DNA of 64,000 nucleotides, from contig NZ_BMIB01000002.1 of NCBI RefSeq assembly GCF_014641615.1, positions 558,001 through 622,000 of the forward strand. Reading direction: 5' to 3'. Positions 8,588 through 15,780 of this stretch are shown in pieces. The position numbers and the translations under genes are program-made. Source of the stretch: Filimonas zeae. Its GTDB lineage: Bacteria > Bacteroidota > Bacteroidia > Chitinophagales > Chitinophagaceae. Each line of letters begins with the position of its first letter. Position 1 is the first letter of the stretch. The notes below the pieces were generated by a model, which did not search any database, was not told the origin of the DNA, and was given only the letters and a program-made list of their open reading frames with translations.

Positions 8588-10390
8588 TCAGGGTGTTGTA
8601 ATTCCGGTTTCTTTTAAAACAGCTTTCATGGCCTGACTGCGTTTATAAATATGGCTACCGGTATAAAAAGCAGGCATGTCCTCTACAAAACGTAAAGGCT
8701 CGCTGTTTCTGATAAAAACAAAAGCATCAAAACGTTTTTGGGGAGAAGCAAACTGGTACCAGTTTTTAAATCTGCTGCCACGCTCTATACGGCAAAAAGC
8801 CTGAACGCCACTGCCAATATGTGCAGATGGATAATAGAAATAAGGCAGCCCGGTAGCCAGCCCTGCGTACTCAAAACTATACACAGGTGGTGGTTTAAGC
8901 GTATCCTTACTATGTCCGCCACCACCGGAACATACATCCTGCGTATAATAACCCGCCGCTATCTGAAAACTGACAGTAAAGTATTGCCTGCCGTAATGCT
9001 GCTTCAGATAATACCCCAAAGGGTAATAGGTTTCCTTAAAACGATTGGTGGGTAGTGCGGTAAGATGGCTGGAATGCGCATAAATAACCGCCTTTTCCCC
9101 CGCATGTAAAAGGGTTTCCATAACCATTTGCACCTGCTTAGCCATACCACTATCCCGCTCATCGGGCATAGGCATCAGAATGCCGGGCTGCAAAACAGGC
9201 AAACTTTTCAGGTAAGAAAGATATAACTGAAAAAAGCGTTGATCCAGCTTCTGCCTCAGAAGCGTATCTGCCTGTGCGTGGTTATAAATAAGGTCGTATT
9301 TTTTATCCTGTATCTGTTGCAGATACCACTTCCCGTTTGTGGAACCCAATAACGCGTGGTGGTACTCCAACAGGTACAACTGAGGTGCTATAACATAATC
9401 AATGCCCAGTATGTGCACCGGCTTATCTGTATGCATATTGTAGTTGCGCAGCCAACGCAAAAAATCCATAAAAAGGGCATAATCCCCAAACCCCATCTTC
9501 ACATCGTTGGTAATCTGCTGCTCATATTCAGCGCCAATACTGCCCTGGGCATATAAATCCCACAGTAAGGTTACATCCATCGGGGTTTCCAGTAACACCA
9601 AACGGCACCGCTGCTGTACAATCAGGTTTTTGATAAATTGAAAAGCAGCACTTCTTATGGTGGCACTACCATGCGTGCATTCCCCCAGCCCAATCAGTCT
9701 GTTATTGTTCAGGTCTGAAATATCCGGAAGCAGCGTGCTGTCATTTCCTGCAGTAAGTGGCACCAGCCTGCTTTTACTTAAACTGCCTGCTGCCGCAGTA
9801 CTATCTTTCCGTGCTGCATACTCCGGGCTATTGCCTATATCTTTTCCATTAACTGTTACCTGTATACGCTGCAACCACACCACCTGTTGGGGTATAGAAT
9901 CACCCTGATAGTAAATACCTATGCTGATAGCTTTATCGTTGCCGGCAGTAAAAGAAACTGCTTTTTTCTGAAGTGCGCTACCCGAAAAGGTAAGCTGCCT
10001 GTTCACTATAGGGCGCTCCTCAGCATCCATAGTGGTAATATACAGGGTAAGCATTTTGCCCTCAGGCACAGCAGCCTGTAAAGCCACCTGGCACTTTTTG
10101 CCTTTAACATTGCCAGGCAGCAGAATAGTTTTAAGCAGTAAAAAACGCATAGCCTTATCCATGCCATAGGCGCGGTAAGAAACTTTCAGGGCTGGCTTTC
10201 CATGCTCAAAATTGCTGTACACAAACTTACTGCGACTTTGTGCGGATAGCCAACCCCAGCTGCAATCATTAACGCCACTGAAATCAAGGTCATACTTTTT
10301 TTCTGTTGTCTGTGTTTTTCCGGCAAGGTTGAAAACCAGGGTTATCAGCAACAACAGAAAAAGCTGGTGTTGGTATTTTTTCACGTTCAT
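8588..10390 (-). CDS. Erythromycin-esterase-family secreted hydrolase
   Basis: This 600-aa protein has an N-terminal signal-like segment (LFLLLLITLVFNLAG) and a region up to about residue 210 with a beta-rich look and no motif I recognise. The C-terminal two thirds resemble the erythromycin esterase/succinoglycan-type family. Key segments are GLGECTHGSATIRSAAF, LLETPMDVTLL and ILGIDY, with later conserved His residues (AHSSHL). Family members are metal-independent esterases or related hydrolases, and many are not macrolide resistance enzymes. I chose the ATG at 10390, which puts the signal segment at the N terminus, rather than the first Met at 10414. It lies downstream of the GG-leader gene behind a strong hairpin and is coupled to glf. 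A role in tailoring or immunity for the exported product is speculation. Confidence 0.8.
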   Translation of the reverse strand: MNVKKYQHQLFLLLLITLVFNLAGKTQTTEKKYDLDFSGVNDCSWGWLSAQSRSKFVYSNFEHGKPALKVSYRAYGMDKAMRFLLLKTILLPGNVKGKKCQVALQAAVPEGKMLTLYITTMDAEERPIVNRQLTFSGSALQKKAVSFTAGNDKAISIGIYYQGDSIPQQVVWLQRIQVTVNGKDIGNSPEYAARKDSTAAAGSLSKSRLVPLTAGNDSTLLPDISDLNNNRLIGLGECTHGSATIRSAAFQFIKNLIVQQRCRLVLLETPMDVTLLWDLYAQGSIGAEYEQQITNDVKMGFGDYALFMDFLRWLRNYNMHTDKPVHILGIDYVIAPQLYLLEYHHALLGSTNGKWYLQQIQDKKYDLIYNHAQADTLLRQKLDQRFFQLYLSYLKSLPVLQPGILMPMPDERDSGMAKQVQMVMETLLHAGEKAVIYAHSSHLTALPTNRFKETYYPLGYYLKQHYGRQYFTVSFQIAAGYYTQDVCSGGGGHSKDTLKPPPVYSFEYAGLATGLPYFYYPSAHIGSGVQAFCRIERGSRFKNWYQFASPQKRFDAFVFIRNSEPLRFVEDMPAFYTGSHIYKRSQAMKAVLKETGITTP

Positions 10391-10401
10391 TGGTTGTTGG
10401 A

Positions 10402-10430
10402 ATAACCTGTACACAACGTGTACAGGTTAT
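10402..10430 (-). terminator. Perfect 13-bp hairpin between GG-leader gene and esterase gene
   Basis: Bases 10402-10414 and 10418-10430 are exact reverse complements with a 3-base loop. The hairpin starts 28 bases past the stop of the GG-leader gene and ends 11 bases before the esterase start. There is no long U run on the minus strand. It may be a leaky terminator or an mRNA-stabilising 3' end that lets the precursor be made in excess over the downstream enzymes. The symmetrical core could also be an operator. Confidence 0.6.
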
Positions 10431-10458
10431 ATTGTACTAAATGCCCGAAGGCATCTGA

Positions 10459-10956
10459 TTAAAACCCGTAAGAACCTACAATTCTGGGATCGTTCATAGA
10501 AATAGTACCACCGGACGAAGACTGCGCATCGTAAGTATAATAGCCGGTACTGTTGGCATTACCCGTAACATTGATGGCATGATCGGGCGTTCCGTTGCCA
10601 TCCAGATCAATTAAAAGAATACCCGCATCGCCGGATGAGGATGTGTTATACCCTCCGGTAGAGTAATAACCGGAAGATAAGCCGTACTGAGACATCAGCC
10701 AGGCCACATCAGAACCGCTTACACCCTGTATGCCTACATAGTTGTAAGCTGTTTGGGAAGACCAGCCATAGGTGTTAATATGATCGGCGTATGCCTGCTG
10801 AATCTGGCTTACTGACAAACCAGTTGCAAACGAAATGGACTGAAACACACAATCGCCCCAGCCATCGCCCCCTTTAAAGCCAGATAATTCTTCGCCGGAA
10901 ATCTTCTCCATTTCGCTTTCCAGCATTTCAAATGCAAGTCTTACTTTTTTTGTCAT
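10459..10956 (-). CDS. Double-glycine-leader exported protein with C39/papain-like fold (putative precursor)
   Basis: This 165-aa protein has a short charged leader ending in LSGFKGG (Gly29-Gly30), as in substrates of C39 peptidase exporters. The N-terminal LAFEMLESEMEKIS resembles Bacteroidota GG-type natural-product leaders. The passenger (31-165) shows landmarks of a C39/papain-like domain: Cys36, a GVSGSDVAWLMSQYGLSSG block (78-96), His126 in DHAINV and Asp143 in YYTYDAQ. The exporter's own C39 domain has Cys17, GVSFLDLSYAAEHIGLRSI (48-66), His91 and Asp107. The His-Asp gap is 17 here and 16 there. No Gln precedes Cys36, so a normal oxyanion hole is doubtful. DLDGNGTPD (117-125) looks like a calcium-binding loop. 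The start at 10956 is chosen because the longer reading starts with AT-rich promoter sequence. Bacteriocin, enzyme or surface glycoprotein are all possible. Confidence 0.82.
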   Translation of the reverse strand: MTKKVRLAFEMLESEMEKISGEELSGFKGGDGWGDCVFQSISFATGLSVSQIQQAYADHINTYGWSSQTAYNYVGIQGVSGSDVAWLMSQYGLSSGYYSTGGYNTSSSGDAGILLIDLDGNGTPDHAINVTGNANSTGYYTYDAQSSSGGTISMNDPRIVGSYGF

Positions 10957-11277
10957 AAATAACAAATGTTTTAAATGGTTAATAAAATTATCACAAATGT
11001 AGAATATAATAATATTCACATTATTTGCAAAAACAAATCCAGCCTGGCACAAAAACAACTTCAGGAATATAATAACTTAGATAATATATACTTACATTTT
11101 TCACAACCACGCTCACCCCCTTTTTTAAATGAATATGTCCCCCTAAAAAAACGAAAACGCCCCCTCAGTTTATATTTTTAAAAAAGCATCTTTATGTATA
11201 TTAAAGCAACACCCCGTTCCGCATTAACCAAACACATCAGTAAACTGCTAAACAACCAACACCTTAACCCGTAGTTC
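10957..11277. other. Divergent intergenic region between the precursor gene and the glycosyltransferase-exporter operon
   Basis: This 321-base, very AT-rich spacer separates two divergent transcription units of the cluster. It must hold both promoters. I see one good TAnnTTTG element toward the precursor gene and only weak candidates (a TATATTTTT-like run near 11170) toward the plus-strand genes. No convincing ORF or structured RNA is visible. Confidence 0.7.
10994..11001 (-). promoter_or_regulatory. Candidate Bacteroidota -7 box (TACATTTG) for the GG-leader gene
   Basis: On the minus strand this octamer fits the TAnnTTTG -7 consensus of Bacteroidota housekeeping promoters. It lies about 38 bases upstream of the chosen ATG, giving a leader of roughly 30 bases. 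A TTTTTG upstream is about 26 bases away, further than the usual -33 spacing, so the promoter is only partly matched. Confidence 0.45.
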
Positions 11278-13500
11278 ATGATACCTGTATACTTCATTGA
11301 CCGGCACAATCAGCTAAACAACAATGGACTTAACACTTACACCCATCAGCTTACCACCCGGCTGGCCCAAAACCCGCAGCTCAGGCTAACCATCATATGG
11401 CTGGAATGCCCCCAGGAAGCCATTTCAAAATCAGTTACCGGCAACATCAGCCACCTGCATGTTCCCCATACTATTAACAAGGCATTGGAGCACAATGGCA
11501 CCCACCCTTCTATAGCACAGGTAATTATTAATGAAATAGGCAATACCCCAAACGCCATCATTCATCTGAACTGGATAAATCATTGTGTTTTAGGATGGCA
11601 TTTAAAAAATGCAACAGATGCAAAAATTGTATTAACATGCCACTGCCTGCCCTGGCGCGACCTGCTGGCGGCAGACTACCCTACCTTTTACCAACTGAAC
11701 AAAGCCTACACCCGTAACCAGAAAACAGCCATTGGCCATGTATTGCTGCGCCGGGAAATGATGAGTTACGATTATATTGACCATATTATTACCGTTACCA
11801 ATTCAGCCAGGCGATCGCTTACCGGTTTATATAATATAGACAGCAGCAAAATAACAGTGATACCCAATGGAATTTCCCCCGGGGAATTAAAAAGAAATAC
11901 CCCCGTTACAAGGGAGCGCCTGAGAAAAAAATACGGATTTGCCCCCCATGAAAAAATAGTACTGTATGTGGGAAAGGTAACTGTATTAAAAGGTATTATA
12001 CATGTTATCAGGCAATTCTCCCGTCTGGCAGCTAAACCTTCCTTTAAAAATGTACGGCTGGTAATTGCCGGCTACGGCGATTATAAAGAGGCGCTGCAGT
12101 CTATTACAGGCAGATGGACGCATATTACCTTTACCGGCAACCTTTGCAAAGGTACTTTGTACGACTTCTACGCTATGGCCGATATAGGGCTTATTCCCTC
12201 TTTTACCGAGCAATGCAGTTATACAGCCATTGAAATGATGATGAGCGGCCTGCCGGTACTGGCAGCAGACATAGACGGCTTACAGGAAATGATCAATACC
12301 CGGAACGGACTACGGCTGCATATACGCTTTACCCCCAAAGGCCCCCTGATTAACGGCAAAGAACTGGAACAGAAAATCAACTTTCTGCTACACAATACCC
12401 AGGCAGCAGCAGCACTTGCCACCCATGCCCGGCAACAAGCCTTACAACGCTACTCTGCCCTTAGAATGACCAGCGAAACGGTAGCCTTGTATGAGCAACT
12501 GCTGCAACCGGCTAACGGGCATACGCCTTACCAACTCCCCACTGCACATACCCTTCCGCTGGTAACCATACTATTACCCTGTTTTAATGCAGGCACGTAC
12601 CTGCCGGAATGCCTCAGCAGTATTTTCAGACAAACCTACCCACATTTTGAACTGATTATTATTAACGATGCCTCTGCCGACAATACAGATACGATTATCA
12701 GACAGCAGACAGACACCCGGATTATACATATAGAGAACCTGGAAAACAAAGGAATTACCGCCACCCTGAACAAGGGTATACAACTGGCGCAGGGCAAATA
12801 TATTGCCCGTATAGATGCAGATGACCGTATGACTCCAGACCGGCTGGAAAGGCAGGTAAATTTTCTGGAAGAGCATGTTGCCTATGGCATGACCGGCGCC
12901 CAGCACAATATTATTAATGCTGCAGGCTTACCTGTTAACAGAATATGCCCGTTAACAGACAGTAACATGCTAAAACTAAGCCTGCTGTTTTTTAACCCCT
13001 TTGCCCATCCGGCGGTTACCATGCGCAGCAGTATTGCCAAAGATTTATTATACGATACGGCATTTGGCAGCTGCGAAGACTATGAATTATGGTTCAGAAT
13101 TGCCGAAAGCCATAAAATCCACAATCTCAACCTTCCCCTGCTGGATTATCGCGTACATGGCCAGAACCATTCTATCCAGCAGCAAAAACAAATGCAGGAA
13201 AACGTAATGCAGCTATTATCAAGAGAGCTTGACAAAATAGAGGTATCGCACAGCGCAGAAGAACTGGCCCTGCATATGGCTATTCATCTGGGCTATGGAG
13301 CCAGGTATTTTAATGCTGCTGAAAAAATGGCCCGCCTGGGTAACTGGCTGCATAAAATAACCGGCACATCTCTGCTAGCCCAACAATACCCGGCTGCCAC
13401 ACTTCATAAATTTAAAAAGTACCTGGTAGAAAGCAGGTGCGGTTTACCTTTTAACGCTATTACGCCATATGCACATCACCTATCTCATACTAGCTCATAA
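11278..13500 (+). CDS. Two-module glycosyltransferase: GT4-like plus GT2-like
   Basis: This 740-aa protein fuses two glycosyltransferases. Residues 1-415 are a GT-B enzyme of the GT4 type: an NGLNTYTHQL start, ITVIPNGISP, LYVGKVTVLKGI, then PSFTEQCSYTAIEMMMSGLPVLA with the donor-binding Glu. The N-terminal half resembles the glycosyltransferases found with Bacteroidota GG-leader peptide systems (the kind modelled as TIGR04157), which is from memory and unchecked. Residues 425-740 are a GT-A GT2 enzyme: VTILLPCFNAG, LIIINDASADNT and the metal-binding IDADD near 513. No membrane segment or signal is visible, so it acts in the cytoplasm before export. It opens the plus-strand operon and overlaps the next gene by 32 bases. 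Confidence 0.88.
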   Translation: MIPVYFIDRHNQLNNNGLNTYTHQLTTRLAQNPQLRLTIIWLECPQEAISKSVTGNISHLHVPHTINKALEHNGTHPSIAQVIINEIGNTPNAIIHLNWINHCVLGWHLKNATDAKIVLTCHCLPWRDLLAADYPTFYQLNKAYTRNQKTAIGHVLLRREMMSYDYIDHIITVTNSARRSLTGLYNIDSSKITVIPNGISPGELKRNTPVTRERLRKKYGFAPHEKIVLYVGKVTVLKGIIHVIRQFSRLAAKPSFKNVRLVIAGYGDYKEALQSITGRWTHITFTGNLCKGTLYDFYAMADIGLIPSFTEQCSYTAIEMMMSGLPVLAADIDGLQEMINTRNGLRLHIRFTPKGPLINGKELEQKINFLLHNTQAAAALATHARQQALQRYSALRMTSETVALYEQLLQPANGHTPYQLPTAHTLPLVTILLPCFNAGTYLPECLSSIFRQTYPHFELIIINDASADNTDTIIRQQTDTRIIHIENLENKGITATLNKGIQLAQGKYIARIDADDRMTPDRLERQVNFLEEHVAYGMTGAQHNIINAAGLPVNRICPLTDSNMLKLSLLFFNPFAHPAVTMRSSIAKDLLYDTAFGSCEDYELWFRIAESHKIHNLNLPLLDYRVHGQNHSIQQQKQMQENVMQLLSRELDKIEVSHSAEELALHMAIHLGYGARYFNAAEKMARLGNWLHKITGTSLLAQQYPAATLHKFKKYLVESRCGLPFNAITPYAHHLSHTSS

Positions 13501-15760
13501 GCACCCCACCCAACTGTTGCGCATGGTAAACGCCCTGCAACATACCGCCGCTTCTTTTGCTATACATATAGACAGCAGAACGGACATTACCCCTTTTACC
13601 CGTATATTCTGTAACACCCCGCTACCGGTTTACTTTGTTAACCAGCGGCATGCCACCAGCTGGGGGAGTTTTGAAATGGTTGCGGCCTCTTTAAGCGGTA
13701 TGGAGTTTATTCTGGAAACCATTCCACAAACAACCCGTATTATATTATTAAGCGGCGATGATTATCCTATCAAGAAACCGCAGTTTATTTATCATTATTT
13801 AAAAAACAATGAACAGGCTATTTACATCAGCCATTTTGAACTCCCCCATAAAAAATGGGACCGTGGCGGGTGCATACGGTTTCCCAATTTTGAGCGCATT
13901 AATGCAGTAATGAAAATCTACTGTGGCTCACAATGGTGGTCGTTTCCGGCACCGGTTGCCCGTTTCATATTACAACTGGTTCAGGAGCAGCCTGCGTTTG
14001 TAAATTATTTCAAAACGGTGGTTATTCCCGATGAAAGCTTTTTTCAAACCCTGCTGCTCAACAGTGATGAAATTTTTATAACAGGTCATATTGTTAATCA
14101 CAATCTGAAACTGATTAAATGGGATAAACCGTATCTGCACCCACGCACCTTTCACCCCCGGCACTTTAATCTGATAAAAAGAAGCAAAGCATTATTTGCC
14201 AGAAAGTTTAATACAGAACATGTTTCTGAAACAACAGATTTAATAGATGCGCATATATTAAACGCACCACGCCATTTACCACAGTCAGCACCCCATAAGC
14301 AATACGCCCCGCAACCGCCTAATCAGGTAATATTATTTCTTACCAATAAAAATGATGCAGCCACACTGAAGGCCTATCAGGAAATACAAAGCAATACCCT
14401 GCATAAAACAGTGCTGCTTTATCACCAATCCACCCCGGATATACCGGAAAACATACAGCAGGAAACACCATTTGCATTCAGTGATGCTATTCTTTCCCGC
14501 CTCAACTACACCCCTATCAGCCCCCAGCTATTACCTGGTAGTATACATTTTCCGGTACTACAGTATTACCTGGCCAATCCGGGATACCAGTATTACTGGT
14601 TGGTGGAAGATGATGTAAGGTATGGGGATACCTGGGATAACTTTTTCCGTTTTTTTATACAACGCAAACAGGCTGCAGATTTTATGGCCAGCCACATCAC
14701 TACTTACAGGCAGGAACCTGGATGGCACTGGTGGCCCACCCTGCAGCATACCAATGCAGATAATATTCCGTTGGCAAACCGGCTTAAATCGTTCAACCCT
14801 ATATTCCGCATTTCCGGCCGTGCACTGGCTTTTCTTCACCAGGCGTTACAGGCAGGCTGGCAGGGCCACCACGAGGTACTGCTTCCATCATTACTGCACA
14901 AAGCAGGTTTTGAAATAAACGATTTTGGGGGTAACGGCGCTTTTGTACCCGCCGGATGCAGCAACAGGTTTTATGCCGCATCGTACCATACCGCTGCCGG
15001 AAAAACGCTTTCTTCCATGCGCTTCCGCCCCTGTATAGAAACGGAAGAAATGACAAAACCGCTGTTATACCACCCGGTAAAAACACGCTCAGGCGCATCA
15101 GCCACAAAAAGCAACTGCATTATTGCCGCCGTTGGCAGCAACAGCCTGCACCGCAACTGGATTAACAACAACCCTGCATACGATCTTCACCTGATTGTAT
15201 ATGACGATTCTTACCAGCAACATACCGGAGACACCGCATTCCTCCATGCATCAAAAGGATATAAGTTTCAGCTGATACACGAATACCTTACCCAGAATAA
15301 AGAACTGCTGAACAGGTACCGGTATTTTTATATGCCGGATGACGACATACTTATCAGCCCGGCTGAAATAGAAAAGCTCTTCAGCTATATGGAGCAATAT
15401 ACACTGGCTATAGCACAACCTGCTATTGCACGTCTGCACTGGTCGTACCAGCATACCGTAAAACAGGCAAACTCCCGGCTGCGTTACACCAATTTTGTAG
15501 AAATTATGCAGCCGTGTTTTTCAGCAGAAGCCTTGCAGCGGGTGTTGCCCACTTTTATACAATCGCGCACCGGATGGGGTATTGATTTTCGCTGGGCGGC
15601 TTTACTTGACAGCCCCCGCACCACCATGGCTATTATTGATGATATCCATTCCATACACACACGCGCAGTACAAACCAGCAACCATGACGAGCTTAACCAA
15701 TACCTGGAAATGCATGGGCTTAGCAGGGATATTTATGTAAGCGAATCTCTTCATTCTTAA
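13469..15760 (+). CDS. Three-module glycosyltransferase: core-2/I-branching (GT14) type plus two GT-A-like modules
   Basis: This 763-aa protein appears to hold three sugar-transferring modules. Residues 1-255 match the core-2/I-branching beta-1,6-N-acetylglucosaminyltransferase family: ITYLILAHKHPTQL, FAIHIDSR, SGDDYPIK and PDESFFQTLL. Residues 284-530 look like a second GT-A domain, with ILFLTNKNDA and YWLVEDDVRYG around 377-386. Residues 549-763 look like a DUF707-type GT-A domain, with FYMPDDDILI near 623 and TGWGIDFRWA. The ATG lies inside the 3' end of the previous gene (32-base overlap), so the two are probably coupled. Acceptors and donors are unknown. A tri-modular architecture beside a peptide exporter is unusual. 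The first module is confident; the other two are fold-level guesses. Confidence 0.82.
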   Translation: MHITYLILAHKHPTQLLRMVNALQHTAASFAIHIDSRTDITPFTRIFCNTPLPVYFVNQRHATSWGSFEMVAASLSGMEFILETIPQTTRIILLSGDDYPIKKPQFIYHYLKNNEQAIYISHFELPHKKWDRGGCIRFPNFERINAVMKIYCGSQWWSFPAPVARFILQLVQEQPAFVNYFKTVVIPDESFFQTLLLNSDEIFITGHIVNHNLKLIKWDKPYLHPRTFHPRHFNLIKRSKALFARKFNTEHVSETTDLIDAHILNAPRHLPQSAPHKQYAPQPPNQVILFLTNKNDAATLKAYQEIQSNTLHKTVLLYHQSTPDIPENIQQETPFAFSDAILSRLNYTPISPQLLPGSIHFPVLQYYLANPGYQYYWLVEDDVRYGDTWDNFFRFFIQRKQAADFMASHITTYRQEPGWHWWPTLQHTNADNIPLANRLKSFNPIFRISGRALAFLHQALQAGWQGHHEVLLPSLLHKAGFEINDFGGNGAFVPAGCSNRFYAASYHTAAGKTLSSMRFRPCIETEEMTKPLLYHPVKTRSGASATKSNCIIAAVGSNSLHRNWINNNPAYDLHLIVYDDSYQQHTGDTAFLHASKGYKFQLIHEYLTQNKELLNRYRYFYMPDDDILISPAEIEKLFSYMEQYTLAIAQPAIARLHWSYQHTVKQANSRLRYTNFVEIMQPCFSAEALQRVLPTFIQSRTGWGIDFRWAALLDSPRTTMAIIDDIHSIHTRAVQTSNHDELNQYLEMHGLSRDIYVSESLHS

Positions 15761-15780
15761 ACGCCACAAGTACACGATAT

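Noticed and set aside
8588..10390. Macrolide resistance gene
   Set aside because: The family name comes from erythromycin esterases, but many members have other roles and the N-terminal third is different. Nothing in the sequence shows macrolide action.
10957..11181. Small ORF on the plus strand at 10975-11181
   Set aside because: It is AT-rich with low-complexity residues, covers the promoter region and has no family features.
11278..15760. O-antigen or capsule cluster
   Set aside because: There is no polymerase, flippase or sugar-nucleotide set beyond glf, while the C39 exporter and GG-leader gene point to protein export. A polysaccharide link is not excluded.
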